Source: Tahibacter amnicola (lineage in GTDB: Bacteria > Pseudomonadota > Gammaproteobacteria > Xanthomonadales > Rhodanobacteraceae). From it: a stretch of 64,000 nt of DNA. A program made the position numbers and the translations under genes. Under the pieces are notes generated by a model. The model searched no databases, was not told the DNA's origin, and saw only the letters and a list, made by a program, of their open reading frames with translations. The stretch spans positions 2,319,001 through 2,383,000 of the forward strand of contig NZ_CP104694.1 in assembly GCF_025398735.1 (NCBI RefSeq). Direction: 5' to 3'. Positions 47,696-57,579 of the stretch are shown here, piece after piece (the first letter of the stretch is position 1; each line of letters starts with the position of its first letter).

Positions 47696-48787
47696 ATGAT
47701 CGCCACGACACTGGACCACCTGCGTGCCCTGGTCGCCTGCGACACGCGCAATCCGCCGCGGGATATCGGCACCGGCGGCATCTTCGACCATCTCAAGGCG
47801 GCCTTGCCCGGCTTCAGCCACACCGTGACCGATCATGGTGCCGGCGCAGTCAGCCTGTACTCGGTGCGTGGAAAACCACGCTTTCTGTTCAATGTTCACC
47901 TGGATACCGTGCCCGCGTCGCCGACCTGGTCGCGCAATCCACACGAGCTGCTGGTGACGGATGATCGCGCAATCGGCCTGGGCGCCTGCGACATCAAGGG
48001 CGCCGCCGCCGCCCTGCTCACGGCCGCGGCGCACACTTCGGGCGGTTGCGCCTTCCTGTTCACGACTGACGAGGAAGCCAACGACGCACGCTGCATCGCG
48101 GCCTTCCTCCGGGATCCGCCGCCGTTTGACGCCGTCATCGTGGCCGAACCCACGCGTGCCGAAGCGGTTCTTGCCCATCGCGGCATCAGCGCCGTGCGGA
48201 TGCGACTCGCCGGACGCGCAGGGCACGCGTCGGGCGACATCGCGCTGTCGGACAGCGCGGTACACCAGGCGATGCGCTGGGGCGGCCGGGCACTCGATTA
48301 CGTCCAGGCGCAATCGCATCACCGCTTCGGCGGGCTGACCGGGCTGCGTTTCAATATCGGTCGCGTCGACGGTGGCATCAAGCCGAATGTCATCGCACCG
48401 TCGTGCGAAGTCCGGTTCGGATTCCGTCCCCTGCCGAGCATGTCGACGGACGAACTGCTGGGGACATTCCGCGCCTTCGCGGAACCTGCGCCCGCCGAGT
48501 TCGAGGAAACGTTTCGTGGCCCGTCGCTGCCCGCGGGTGACATCGCCGCCGCGGAGTCGCGCCGGCTGGCTGCGCGCGACCTTGCGGACGAACTGGGCCT
48601 GCCGATCGGAAATGCCGTGGATTTCTGGACTGAATCATCGCTCTTCTCGGCCGCCGGCTACACCAGTTTCGTCTACGGTCCTGGCGATATCGCGCAGGCA
48701 CACACGGCCGACGAATGGGTCGCCCTGGAACAATTGCAGAAAGTAACCGAAAGCTATGTACGGATCATCGACCATGCATGCGCATAA
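47696..48787 (+). CDS. argE': Acetylcitrulline deacetylase (M20 family, ArgE-like)
   Basis: 363 residues; GAGGG gives the ATG at 47696 a 9-base spacing and disfavours the GTG two codons earlier. M20 metallopeptidase fold with dinuclear zinc ligands in [19 protein letters not shown] and TTDEEAND, and a dimerisation domain with [19 protein letters not shown]. In Xanthomonas this enzyme removes acetyl from acetylcitrulline to give citrulline. Position in the AOTCase operon supports that substrate over acetylornithine. Its end overlaps the next gene by 14 bases. Confidence 0.9.
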   Translation: MIATTLDHLRALVACDTRNPPRDIGTGGIFDHLKAALPGFSHTVTDHGAGAVSLYSVRGKPRFLFNVHLDTVPASPTWSRNPHELLVTDDRAIGLGACDIKGAAAALLTAAAHTSGGCAFLFTTDEEANDARCIAAFLRDPPPFDAVIVAEPTRAEAVLAHRGISAVRMRLAGRAGHASGDIALSDSAVHQAMRWGGRALDYVQAQSHHRFGGLTGLRFNIGRVDGGIKPNVIAPSCEVRFGFRPLPSMSTDELLGTFRAFAEPAPAEFEETFRGPSLPAGDIAAAESRRLAARDLADELGLPIGNAVDFWTESSLFSAAGYTSFVYGPGDIAQAHTADEWVALEQLQKVTESYVRIIDHACA

Positions 48788-50090
48788 AGATGTACGCCAG
48801 ACGATCGTGCGCCTGTTGTCGAGCATGGCCAGCGCGAAAGAAATACACCAATACCTCAAGCGTTTTTCGCAGCTGGACGCCAAGCGCTTCGCCGTGGTCA
48901 AGGTCGGCGGCGCCGTTCTGCGCGATGACCTGGAGGCGCTGACCTCTTCGCTGGCATTCCTGCAGCAGGTGGGTCTGACACCGATCGTGGTGCACGGTGC
49001 CGGTCCCCAGCTGGACGAACAGCTGTCCGCAGCTGGCATCCAGAAGCAGACCATCGACGGCCTGCGCGTGACTTCACCCGAGGCACTGGCGATCGTGCGC
49101 CGCGTTATGCTGACCGAGAACCTCAAGCTCGTCGAATCGCTGCAGGCGACGGACGCGCGTGCGACCTCAATCGTCGGCGGCGTCTTCGACGCGGAGTTCA
49201 TGGACCGCGAACGCTACGGCCTTGTCGGCGAGGTGACCGGCGTAAATCTGGCGCCGATCGAAGCCAGCCTCAACGCCGGCTCCATTCCCGTGATCGCGAG
49301 CCTGGGCGAAACACTGGGCGGTCAGATTCTCAACATCAATGCGGATTTCGCGGCCAATGAGCTGGTGCAGGTGCTGCAGCCCTACAAGATCATCTTCCTG
49401 ACCAGCACGGGTGGCCTGCTCGACGGTGAAGAGGCGGTGATCGATTCGATCAACCTGTCGACCGAATACGATCATCTGATGGCGCAGCCGTGGCTGCATT
49501 CGGGCATGCGGCTGAAGATCGAGCAGATCAAATTGCTGCTGGACCGCCTGCCGCTGACGTCCTCGATCTCGATCACGCGGCCGGCCGAGCTGGCCAAGGA
49601 ACTCTTCACCCACAAGGGCTCGGGCACGCTGGTGCGGCGCGGCGAGAAAGTCCTGAAGTTCCATTCCTGGCAGGGCATCGACTGCGATCGCCTGCGCTCG
49701 CTGATCGAGTCGAGTTTCGGGCGGCGCCTGGTCGCGGACTACTTCGAGCGCACAGTTCCCCAGTGCGTCTACATCAGCGAGAACTATCGCGCCGCGGTGA
49801 TCCTGACGGAGGTCCAGGGGCATACCTATCTCGACAAATTCGCGGTGCTCGACGAGGCGCAGGGCGAGGGACTGGGGCGTGCCGTGTGGCAGGTGATGCG
49901 CGAGGAGGTGCCGCAGCTGTTCTGGCGCTCACGACACGGCAACCTGGTCAATCCGTTCTACTACGCCGAATCCGATGGCTGCTTCAAGCAGGAAAAGTGG
50001 AAAGTGTTCTGGTATGGGCTGGAAGATTTTTCCGACATCGCCTTCTGCGTGGACCATTGCCGCGACCGGCCGCCAACCCTGATCGGTTGA
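48774..50090 (+). CDS. argB: Bifunctional N-acetylglutamate synthase/kinase
   Basis: 438 residues from the ATG inside the end of argE'. The N-terminal acetylglutamate kinase domain (about 1-285) has [26 protein letters not shown] and [11 protein letters not shown]. The C-terminal GNAT domain (about 290-438) has [38 protein letters not shown] and [21 protein letters not shown]. This architecture is the Xanthomonas/Maricaulis-type NAGS/K, covering steps one and two of arginine synthesis, with arginine feedback known for the family. It resembles vertebrate NAGS rather than E. coli ArgA. The symbol argAB is also in use. Confidence 0.92.
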   Translation: MHAHKDVRQTIVRLLSSMASAKEIHQYLKRFSQLDAKRFAVVKVGGAVLRDDLEALTSSLAFLQQVGLTPIVVHGAGPQLDEQLSAAGIQKQTIDGLRVTSPEALAIVRRVMLTENLKLVESLQATDARATSIVGGVFDAEFMDRERYGLVGEVTGVNLAPIEASLNAGSIPVIASLGETLGGQILNINADFAANELVQVLQPYKIIFLTSTGGLLDGEEAVIDSINLSTEYDHLMAQPWLHSGMRLKIEQIKLLLDRLPLTSSISITRPAELAKELFTHKGSGTLVRRGEKVLKFHSWQGIDCDRLRSLIESSFGRRLVADYFERTVPQCVYISENYRAAVILTEVQGHTYLDKFAVLDEAQGEGLGRAVWQVMREEVPQLFWRSRHGNLVNPFYYAESDGCFKQEKWKVFWYGLEDFSDIAFCVDHCRDRPPTLIG

Positions 50091-50121
50091 CGGCCCTGAA
50101 CCCCTGGAGATTCCGTCGTCC

Positions 50122-51081
50122 ATGAAGAAATCCGTTGGCATCATCGGCGCGCGCGGTCACACCGGCGCCGAACTGATTTCCCTGATCGCAGGACATCCGG
50201 GCCTGGAGCTGGCCTTTGTCTCGTCACGTGAGCTGGATGGCCAGCGCGTCAGCGATCACAATGCCCACTACCGTGGCGATCTGCGCTACACCAATCTAGA
50301 CCCCGCTCAGACTGCCGCCCATGACGCGGACGCTGTCGTCCTGGCCCTGCCCAACGGCAAGGCTGCTCCCTACGTCGAGGCGATGGGCGAATCCTCGACC
50401 ATCCTGCTCGACCTGTCGGCCGACTACCGCTTCGATCGCAGCTGGTACTACGGGCTTCCCGAGCTGTACCGTTCCGCCTGGCAGGACCAGCGGCGCATCA
50501 GCAATCCCGGCTGTTATGCCACGGCCATGCAGCTGGCGATCGCGCCCATCAAGGATCTCCTGGCCGGCCCGCCGACCTGCTTTGGTGTTTCCGGCTATTC
50601 GGGCGCCGGAACGACGCCGTCCGACAAGAACGATCCGCAGAAATTGCGCGACAACCTGATGCCGTATTCGCTGGTCGGCCACGTGCATGAGCGGGAGGTC
50701 AGCGAACATCTGGGCCTGCCCGTGGAATTCATGCCGCACGTAGCGCCGCACTTTCGCGGCATCACCATGACCGTCAACCTGTGGCTGCAGACACCGCAGA
50801 CCTTGCCGGCAGTCACTGGCCGGTATCGCGAGCGCTATTCGGCCGAGCCGCTCGTCCGCGTCGTGGACGAGGCGCCCTGGGTCAGCCGGATCGCCGGCGA
50901 CCACGGCTGCGAGATCGGCGGATTCGCGCTGGCGCCGGGCGGAAAGCGTCTGGTGGTCGTCGCCACGATCGACAACCTGCTCAAGGGGGCCGCAACGCAG
51001 GCCCTGCAGAATCTCAACCGTGCCCTTGGCTTTGACGAGCTGACGGCAATTCCCGTGACCGCATCGAAGGCGGAGCCCTGA
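50122..51081 (+). CDS. argC: N-acetyl-gamma-glutamyl-phosphate reductase
   Basis: 319 residues. NADPH-dependent third step of arginine synthesis. The N-terminal Rossmann motif is [21 protein letters not shown] (5-25). The active-site Cys lies in [16 protein letters not shown], and the catalytic His region is [15 protein letters not shown]. One base separates it from argH. Complete and typical. Confidence 0.95.
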   Translation: MKKSVGIIGARGHTGAELISLIAGHPGLELAFVSSRELDGQRVSDHNAHYRGDLRYTNLDPAQTAAHDADAVVLALPNGKAAPYVEAMGESSTILLDLSADYRFDRSWYYGLPELYRSAWQDQRRISNPGCYATAMQLAIAPIKDLLAGPPTCFGVSGYSGAGTTPSDKNDPQKLRDNLMPYSLVGHVHEREVSEHLGLPVEFMPHVAPHFRGITMTVNLWLQTPQTLPAVTGRYRERYSAEPLVRVVDEAPWVSRIAGDHGCEIGGFALAPGGKRLVVVATIDNLLKGAATQALQNLNRALGFDELTAIPVTASKAEP

Positions 51082-51082
51082 C

Positions 51083-52396
51083 ATGTCCGAACTGCTGTGG
51101 CAGAAATCCGGTGTCGAAGTCGACAAGCGCATCATGCAATTCCTCGCCGGTGACGACGTGCTGCTCGACCGCGAATTTTTCCTGCACGACATCCAGGCGA
51201 GTCAGGCCCATGTGGAGGGGCTCGCCCGCATCGGGTTGATCACGGCGGAGGAATCGGCGCAGCTGGTACGTGAACTGGCGGAACTGGGCGAGGATTTTCA
51301 TTCCGGCCGCTTTATCCTGGACGACAGCTACGAAGACGGTCACTCGGCCATCGAGGCACGTCTTATTGCGCGACTGGGGGATATCGGACGCAAGGTGCAC
51401 ACCGGGCGCAGCCGCAATGACCAGATCCTGGTCGCGTCGCGTCTGTGGCTGAAGGAGAAGCTGGCCGAGCTGGTGACGCTATGCCGTGGCGTCGCGCGCG
51501 TTTGCCTGGATCGGGCCGCGCGCGACGACCTGCCGATGCCCGGCTACACGCACCTGCAGCGGGCGGTGGTGTCGTCCACGGGAATGTGGTTCGCCGGCTT
51601 TGCCGAGGCGTTCATCGATAACGCCCGGCGCGCGGCCGACACCTTGGCCCTGGTCGACTGCAATCCGCTCGGTACTGCGGCAGGCTATGGCGTCAACCTG
51701 CCGCTGGACCGGGATTTCACGACGCAGCGCCTGGCCTTCGGCCGCCTCCAGCTGTCGCCGATCTACGCGCAGTTGTCGCGCGGAAAGTTCGAGCTGGCGG
51801 CGCTCGACGCCCTGGCGGGCGCCTTGCTCGATCTGCGTCGTCTGGCGTGGGACCTTAGCCTGTTCACCACCGCCGAGTACCGGTTCGTGCAGCTGCCTGC
51901 CGCGTACACCACGGGCTCGTCGATCATGCCAAACAAGCGCAATCCGGACGTCGTCGAGCTGATGCGGGCGAGCTATTCCGCCGTGGCGGCCGCACGCTGC
52001 GAAGTGGAACAGTTGCTTTCGCTGCCGTCGGGTTACCAGCGCGATCTGCAGTTTTCCAAGGGCTCCATCGTGCATGGATTCACGCGTGGGCTTGGTGCTC
52101 TGGCGCTTTTGCCGAATCTGTTGCGTGAGCTGGGCTGGGATGCCGCCGCCATGCGCGCGGCGATCGAGAGCAGCATGTATGCCACCGACGTGGCGATTGA
52201 GCAGGCCGCCGCCGGCGTGCCGTTCCGCGAAGCCTACCGGCGTGCGGCGGATACGGCGAACGAAGCGGGGCAGGGGCGTACACCGGAAGCCAGCCTTGCG
52301 GCCCGCGTGTCCCCCGGCGGCGCTGCTGACCTGCGTCTGGCGGAGCTTGAACGGCGCTGGCAGGCCGGGGAGATCAGCGATGCGTCCCGCGCATAG
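51083..52396 (+). CDS. argH: Argininosuccinate lyase
   Basis: 437 residues. Fumarase/aspartase superfamily enzyme that splits argininosuccinate to arginine and fumarate. The signature [18 protein letters not shown] with the catalytic serine loop is present, as are [11 protein letters not shown] and [11 protein letters not shown]. The last 17 bases overlap the proB start in another frame, so arginine and proline genes are translationally coupled. Confidence 0.96.
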   Translation: MSELLWQKSGVEVDKRIMQFLAGDDVLLDREFFLHDIQASQAHVEGLARIGLITAEESAQLVRELAELGEDFHSGRFILDDSYEDGHSAIEARLIARLGDIGRKVHTGRSRNDQILVASRLWLKEKLAELVTLCRGVARVCLDRAARDDLPMPGYTHLQRAVVSSTGMWFAGFAEAFIDNARRAADTLALVDCNPLGTAAGYGVNLPLDRDFTTQRLAFGRLQLSPIYAQLSRGKFELAALDALAGALLDLRRLAWDLSLFTTAEYRFVQLPAAYTTGSSIMPNKRNPDVVELMRASYSAVAAARCEVEQLLSLPSGYQRDLQFSKGSIVHGFTRGLGALALLPNLLRELGWDAAAMRAAIESSMYATDVAIEQAAAGVPFREAYRRAADTANEAGQGRTPEASLAARVSPGGAADLRLAELERRWQAGEISDASRA

Positions 52397-53525
52397 TCCG
52401 CACGGACTTCCTCCTTGGCGCCGCGCCGTGCTGAAGGTCGGCAGCAGCCTGCTGGCGGCGGACGGCGCCGGCCTGAGCACGCGCTACGCTCTTGGTATCG
52501 CCGAGTTCATCGCTGCGGCGCACCGCGCCGGTCGCGAAATCGTGCTGGTGTCCTCCGGTGCCGTGGCGGCGGGGCGTGCCCTGGTCCGTTCGCAGCCGGA
52601 GACAGCCCACGGTCTTGCCGCGCGGCAGGCGCTGGCGGCGATCGGTCAGACCAGCGTGGTGGCGCTGTGGCAGCGCTTCTTCGATCGACCGGTTGCCCAG
52701 GTGCTGCTGACCCATGACGACCTGCGTAACCGCCGCCGCTACTTGAACGCCCGCGCGACGCTGCGCGAACTGCTCGGCCTGGGTGCGCTGCCTGTCGTCA
52801 ATGAAAATGACACGGTCGCTGTCGATGAGCTCAAGCTGGGTGACAACGACAATCTCGCCGCGATCGTCGCTGCACTGGTCGATGCGGACGTGTTGATGAT
52901 TGCCACGGATATCGACGGCCTGTTCACGGCCAATCCACGCACGCACAGCGATGCCGTTCCTGTCGAGGACGTGCCGGTTATCACGCCTGCCGTCATCGCG
53001 ATGGCCGGTGGCGCCGGCAGCACCGTCGGAACCGGTGGGATGGCCACCAAGGTCGAAGCGGCGGGCAAGGCTGCAGCCGCCGGCATTCCGACGCTGCTCT
53101 TCAATGGCACCCGGGCGGATGTTCTGCGCGATCTCTCTGTCGACCGCCTCTGCGGCACCCGCTTTCGCGCCGAAGGCGGGCGACTGCACGCGCGCAAGTA
53201 CTGGCTGCGCCACACACCGGGCAACGGCGGGCGCATTTGCGTCGACGCCGGCGCGGTGCGCGCCCTGCATGGCGCGGGCGCGTCGCTGTTGCCCAGCGGC
53301 GTGGTGGCCGTCGATGGCGATTTCGCGCGCGGTGACGTGGCGGACATCGTCGATGCAGAGGGTCGCACCATCGCACGTGGCCTGTGCCAGTACGGCGCCG
53401 TGGAGATCCGCCGCGTGGCCGGCCGCAAGTCGCGCGAGATTGAAGCCCTGCTGGGCTATAGCTACGGCGAAACCATTGTGCATCGCGACGATCTGGTCGT
53501 CCTGGAAGGAGCAGTGTCCGCATGA
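52380..53525 (+). CDS. proB: Glutamate 5-kinase
   Basis: 381 residues from an ATG with GGGGAG 7 bases upstream; the frame upstream overlaps argH and is not family sequence. First step of proline synthesis. The amino-acid-kinase domain (about 14-265) shows [46 protein letters not shown] and [14 protein letters not shown]-terminal PUA domain (about 285-375, [22 protein letters not shown]) is present. proA follows with an ATGA overlap. Confidence 0.95.
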   Translation: MRPAHSPHGLPPWRRAVLKVGSSLLAADGAGLSTRYALGIAEFIAAAHRAGREIVLVSSGAVAAGRALVRSQPETAHGLAARQALAAIGQTSVVALWQRFFDRPVAQVLLTHDDLRNRRRYLNARATLRELLGLGALPVVNENDTVAVDELKLGDNDNLAAIVAALVDADVLMIATDIDGLFTANPRTHSDAVPVEDVPVITPAVIAMAGGAGSTVGTGGMATKVEAAGKAAAAGIPTLLFNGTRADVLRDLSVDRLCGTRFRAEGGRLHARKYWLRHTPGNGGRICVDAGAVRALHGAGASLLPSGVVAVDGDFARGDVADIVDAEGRTIARGLCQYGAVEIRRVAGRKSREIEALLGYSYGETIVHRDDLVVLEGAVSA

Positions 53526-54781
53526 CTGACTCGATCCGTACCTTGGCCTTGGCCTGCCGCGACGCCGCCGCGACCGTGGCAGCGCTGGATGCGGCGCGCA
53601 AAGCGGCGGTGCTCGTGGCGATGGCCGAGGCGATCGAACACGATGCCGATGCCATCCTGTCTGCCAACGCGCTCGACATGGCTGCAGCGCGGCAGAAGGC
53701 GCTCTCTTCGGCGATGCTGGATCGGCTCGCTCTGGATCCGGCGCGTGTTCGTGCCATGGCTGACGCACTGCGCCATGTGGCCGGATTGCCGGATCCGGTG
53801 GGGAGCGTGACGCGTCGGGAAACCCGGCCCAATGGCCTCACGATCGAACGCGTCCGCGTGCCACTCGGTGTGGTGGCAATGATCTATGAGGCCAGGCCGA
53901 ATGTCACCGCTGACGCGGCGGGTCTCTGCCTGAAGGCCGGCAATGGCGTGATCCTTCGCGGCGGTTCGGAAGCCCTGCATTCCAACCGCGCCATCGCGGC
54001 CGCGCTGGGGCGCGCGCTGGAGATTAGCGGTATTTCACCGCACGCGATCACCCTGGTGGAGGATACGCGCCGCGAGGTCATGGTCGAACTCCTGCAGTTG
54101 ACGGACATTGTGGATCTTGCCATTCCGCGCGGTGGCGAAGGGCTGATCCGGTTTGTCGCCGAGCACGCGCGCGTGCCGGTGATCAAGCACTACAAGGGTG
54201 TCTGCCATCTTTTCGTCGACAAGGACGCGGACCTGGCGTTGGCGCTGGCACTCCTGGTGGATGGGAAGACCACGCGCCCGGCGGTCTGCAACGCGCTGGA
54301 GACACTGCTGGTCCATCGCGCGTGTGCGGGGCAGTTCCTTCCAGCCGCGGTGCAAGCTCTCAGGGCCCGCGGGGTCGAGTTGCGCCTGTGCGAACGCGGC
54401 ATCGCCATTGCCGGTGATCATACGCTGGCGACCGATGACGACTACGCGGCCGAATTTCTCGACCTGGTGCTGGCGGTGAAGGTGGTCGACGGTATCGACC
54501 AGGCTATCCACCACATCCGGCGATTCGGCTCGGATCACACCGAAGTCATCGCTACGCGCGATGCGCAACGCGCGGATCATTTCGTACGCAGCCTGCGCTC
54601 GGCGGTGGTGATGGTGAATGCGTCGTCGCGCTTTTCCGATGGCGGCGAGCTCGGCCTGGGCGCCGAGATTGGTATCTCCACCACCCGATTGCACGCCTAT
54701 GGTCCGATGGGAGCGGAATCGCTCACCATCGAGCGCTTTGTCGTGCGCGGCAACGGCCAGGTTCGCCACGCTCCCACCTGA
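53522..54781 (+). CDS. proA: Gamma-glutamyl phosphate reductase
   Basis: 419 residues. NADPH-dependent aldehyde-dehydrogenase-fold enzyme, second step of proline synthesis. Seen: [44 protein letters not shown] and the catalytic Cys region [17 protein letters not shown]. The C-terminal [30 protein letters not shown] is also present. End of the arginine/proline operon; no clear terminator is visible in the 150 bases after it. Confidence 0.96.
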   Translation: MTDSIRTLALACRDAAATVAALDAARKAAVLVAMAEAIEHDADAILSANALDMAAARQKALSSAMLDRLALDPARVRAMADALRHVAGLPDPVGSVTRRETRPNGLTIERVRVPLGVVAMIYEARPNVTADAAGLCLKAGNGVILRGGSEALHSNRAIAAALGRALEISGISPHAITLVEDTRREVMVELLQLTDIVDLAIPRGGEGLIRFVAEHARVPVIKHYKGVCHLFVDKDADLALALALLVDGKTTRPAVCNALETLLVHRACAGQFLPAAVQALRARGVELRLCERGIAIAGDHTLATDDDYAAEFLDLVLAVKVVDGIDQAIHHIRRFGSDHTEVIATRDAQRADHFVRSLRSAVVMVNASSRFSDGGELGLGAEIGISTTRLHAYGPMGAESLTIERFVVRGNGQVRHAPT

Positions 54782-54931
54782 ACCAGCTGCGTATATGCCA
54801 TCAGTTGGGTCAATTTCGAGCCGATCTGGCGCAACCAAAGTGCTTCGGCCGACATCCTAACGGACACTGACACGTACCGCCCGATGAGGAGCGGAACCCG
54901 GTCAGCCAATCCAATTCGTCGGAGCGCTGCC

Positions 54932-55585
54932 ATGTGGTCTTTCGCGGAAATTTCTGATCGTGCCCGTCACACCTTCTGGGTTCGTGCCTTGATCGCTGTG
55001 GTCGGCGGCGCCGTGCTGGCGCCCTCATTTGCCGATGCGGCCGAGCGCCAGGCCCTGGTGCTGGCCGATGCCCAGCCGACGGTGGTCAGTGAGGCGCTCG
55101 GAAAGGGCTACCGCGAGCGCGGGTTTGCCGTGCAGGCGATGCAGCCCGATGCATCCGGCGACGTGGTCGCCTACGCCGAAAGCGTGGCCAGGAAGGCGCG
55201 CGAAATGATGGCGGCGGGTGTGGAAGCCGCCGACATCACCATCGTGGCATCCGGCGACGCCACCAGTGCCGCTGTCCTGGCGTCGGCGATTCTCGGTCGT
55301 CTCGACATGAACTACGTGCTGGTCGGCGGCTGCGATCCGCAGCTGCAGGCGAACTACCGCTATCGTCCATCTGGTCGCATGCTCTCGCTCGTGGAGCCTG
55401 GCAGCAGTCGTTCCTGCCGTCCGGAGTGGAGCAACGCACCGCGTGTGTCACAGCGGCGCGAGCTTGACCTGGCGACGACCGGCTTCGCCGCGCCCGGTGC
55501 ACCGACGCTCGATGCGATGGTGCAATGGTCGCAGGGCGAGTACCTCGCCGCGCGCACCGACCTGATAGTAGCCAACACCCGTTGA
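54932..55585 (+). CDS. Exported protein of unknown function
   Basis: 217 residues from an ATG with GGAG 7 bases upstream; an earlier ATG at 54884 is possible. A hydrophobic segment and signal-like site lie at about 17-37 (ALIAVVGGAVLAPSFADA). The mature part has an alpha/beta look (ITIVASGDATSAAVLASAILGRLDMNYVLVGGCD) reminiscent of an alpha/beta-hydrolase core, but I see no convincing Ser-His-Asp triad. Two or three cysteines (GGCDPQL, RSCRPEW) could form a disulfide. No named family recognised. Followed by two strong hairpins. Confidence 0.7.
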   Translation: MWSFAEISDRARHTFWVRALIAVVGGAVLAPSFADAAERQALVLADAQPTVVSEALGKGYRERGFAVQAMQPDASGDVVAYAESVARKAREMMAAGVEAADITIVASGDATSAAVLASAILGRLDMNYVLVGGCDPQLQANYRYRPSGRMLSLVEPGSSRSCRPEWSNAPRVSQRRELDLATTGFAAPGAPTLDAMVQWSQGEYLAARTDLIVANTR

Positions 55586-55594
55586 CGACGCGGT

Positions 55595-55630
55595 CATGGT
55601 GCGGACGCAAGGGTCGGCGTCCGCACCGTG
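55595..55630 (+). terminator. Terminator-like hairpin
   Basis: CATGGTGCGGACGC pairs with GCGTCCGCACCGTG (14 pairs, one G-U, loop of 8), 9 bases after the stop of the exported protein gene. No T run. Confidence 0.6.
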
Positions 55631-55685
55631 CCTTCGGGCTGCGCCTGAAACAGCATCCTGACGTCGCAACGGCCGCCATGAATCG

Positions 55686-55716
55686 AACGCGCCGGTGCAC
55701 GCCACCGGCGCGTTTT
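55686..55716 (+). terminator. Second, rho-independent-type terminator
   Basis: AACGCGCCGGTG-CACGC-CACCGGCGCGTT then TT: a perfect 12-bp stem, with TTTT at the 3' edge. It sits in tandem behind the first hairpin and 85 bases before the acyl-CoA dehydrogenase. Confidence 0.65.
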
Positions 55717-55801
55717 CGCGTATCCGCTGCGGCGGCGCGCCGCTTGCGATCCTCCCATAGGCGATGGACACTGCCGGACGTTCCCCCAGGAGGCAGTGGC
55801 G

Positions 55802-57577
55802 ATGAATACCGCACCCGCGCCCGCGGCAGCATCTTCCGGCGATGCACTGCGCCACGACCAGAGCGTGGCGAAAGGTCTGTTCTTCGGTGAGATTGTCGAA
55901 GAAAACCTCTTTCCCTATCCCGCACTGCGCGAGCGCGACCGGGAAATGCTCGGTGCGATGACCGATGCCATCGATGCCTTCCTGGCCGACAAGCAGGCGG
56001 AGCTCAAGCACTGGGATCGCATCGCCGAGCAGCCCGCCGAGTTCATCCAGGCGCTGCGCGACATGGGGCTGTTCGGGCTGATCATCCCCGAGGCCTTCGG
56101 TGGACTGGAGCTATCCAATGCGGCCTACGCCCGCGTGCTCTGCCAGACGAGCCAGCACGACAGTTCCGTCTCCCTGACCATTGGTGCGCACAGCTCCATC
56201 GGCATGAAGGGCGTGCTGCTGTTCGGCACCCCGGAACAGAAGGCGCAGTACCTGCCCCGGCTCGCCAGCGGCGAGATGATCGCCGCGTTCTGCCTTACTG
56301 AATCGGGCGCCGGCTCGGACGCGGCATCCGTGCGCACGCGTGCGACGCGCAACGCCGACGGCAGCTGGACCTTGAGTGGCGAGAAGATCTGGATCACCAA
56401 TGGTGGAATAGCGGATTTATATACGGTGTTCGCGCGAACCGACACCCCCGAGGGCAAGATGACCGCCTTCATCGTCGAGGCGGCGTGGCCGGGGGTCAGC
56501 CATGGTCCGCACGAGGACAAGATGGGCATCCGTGCGTCCTCCACGACGACGGTGGCGTTTGCAGACGTGACGGTTCCCGCCGCCAACGTGCTGGGTGAGG
56601 TCGGCAAGGGTTTCAAGGTTGCGATGGCGATCCTCAACAATGGGCGCACGGGACTTGGCGGCGGCGCGGTTGGCGGCATGAAGGCGCTGATCCGCCTGGC
56701 CACGGCCCAGTCCAAGGAACGCAAGCAGTTCGGACGCCCGATCGCGGAATTCGGGCTGGTGCGCGAGAAAATCGCGCAGATGACCGTCGACTGTTTTGCC
56801 GCGGAAAGCGCGGTCTGGATGGTTGCGCACTACATCGACAGCGGTTGCGCCGACTATTCCGTCGAAGCAGCGATCAGCAAGATCTTCGCCAGCGAAGCCG
56901 TGCAGCGTGCGAGCTACGAGGCATTGCAGATCGCCGGCGGCAACGGCTTCATGCGCGAATATCCCTATGAGCAGATCAGCCGCGATACGCGCATCCTGTC
57001 CATCTTCGAAGGGACCAACGAAATCCTGCGACTATACGTGGGCCTTTCCGGCCTGAAGGACGTCGGCGCCACCCTGTCGAACCTGAAATCGGCGGTGGGC
57101 AACATTTTCAACGATCCCATCAAGGGCTTTGGCGTTCTGACCACCTACGCCAGCCGTCGCGTGCGCGAAACGACCGGCTACGGCACCGACAAGATCCTGC
57201 GCGAGCTGTCGCCGCCGCTGCGACGGGCCGCCGCGACGTACGAGAGGTACGTCGTCGAGCTGTCCAAAAGTTCCGATGCGCTGCTGCGCCGCTACGGAAA
57301 GTCCATTGCCGACCAGCAATACGCGCTCAAGCGGGTGGCGGACATGGCGATCGATCTCTTCGTGGGATTGTGCGTGCTGTCGCGCGCCGATTCCCTGGTT
57401 CGCGCGGCGCATGCCGACGCGGTGGCGGCCGTACAGATTGCGGAAGTGTTTACCCGGCAGGCGCGGCGACGTCTTTCGCGCAATGTGCGCGGCCTGGAGC
57501 GCAATGCCGATACGGAGATGGACGCATTGGCGGCGCGCATCCTGGAGCGCGGCGACTACGCCTGGGATGTAATCTGA
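55802..57577 (+). CDS. Long-chain-type acyl-CoA dehydrogenase
   Basis: 591 residues from the ATG at 55802; a consensus AGGAGG at 55788-55793 gives 8-base spacing and rules out the GTG two codons earlier. FAD enzyme of the first fatty acid beta-oxidation step. AFCLTESGAGSDAASVRTRA and WITNGGIADLYTVFA are FAD/substrate signatures. GNGFMREYPYEQISRDTRILSIFEGTNEIL contains the region of the catalytic Glu. The length and the ~180-residue C-terminal extension resemble mammalian VLCAD/ACAD9, suggesting long-chain substrates and membrane association. Its stop lies 2 bases from that of the opposite sensor kinase gene. Confidence 0.92.
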   Translation: MNTAPAPAAASSGDALRHDQSVAKGLFFGEIVEENLFPYPALRERDREMLGAMTDAIDAFLADKQAELKHWDRIAEQPAEFIQALRDMGLFGLIIPEAFGGLELSNAAYARVLCQTSQHDSSVSLTIGAHSSIGMKGVLLFGTPEQKAQYLPRLASGEMIAAFCLTESGAGSDAASVRTRATRNADGSWTLSGEKIWITNGGIADLYTVFARTDTPEGKMTAFIVEAAWPGVSHGPHEDKMGIRASSTTTVAFADVTVPAANVLGEVGKGFKVAMAILNNGRTGLGGGAVGGMKALIRLATAQSKERKQFGRPIAEFGLVREKIAQMTVDCFAAESAVWMVAHYIDSGCADYSVEAAISKIFASEAVQRASYEALQIAGGNGFMREYPYEQISRDTRILSIFEGTNEILRLYVGLSGLKDVGATLSNLKSAVGNIFNDPIKGFGVLTTYASRRVRETTGYGTDKILRELSPPLRRAAATYERYVVELSKSSDALLRRYGKSIADQQYALKRVADMAIDLFVGLCVLSRADSLVRAAHADAVAAVQIAEVFTRQARRRLSRNVRGLERNADTEMDALAARILERGDYAWDVI

Positions 57578-57579
57578 GG

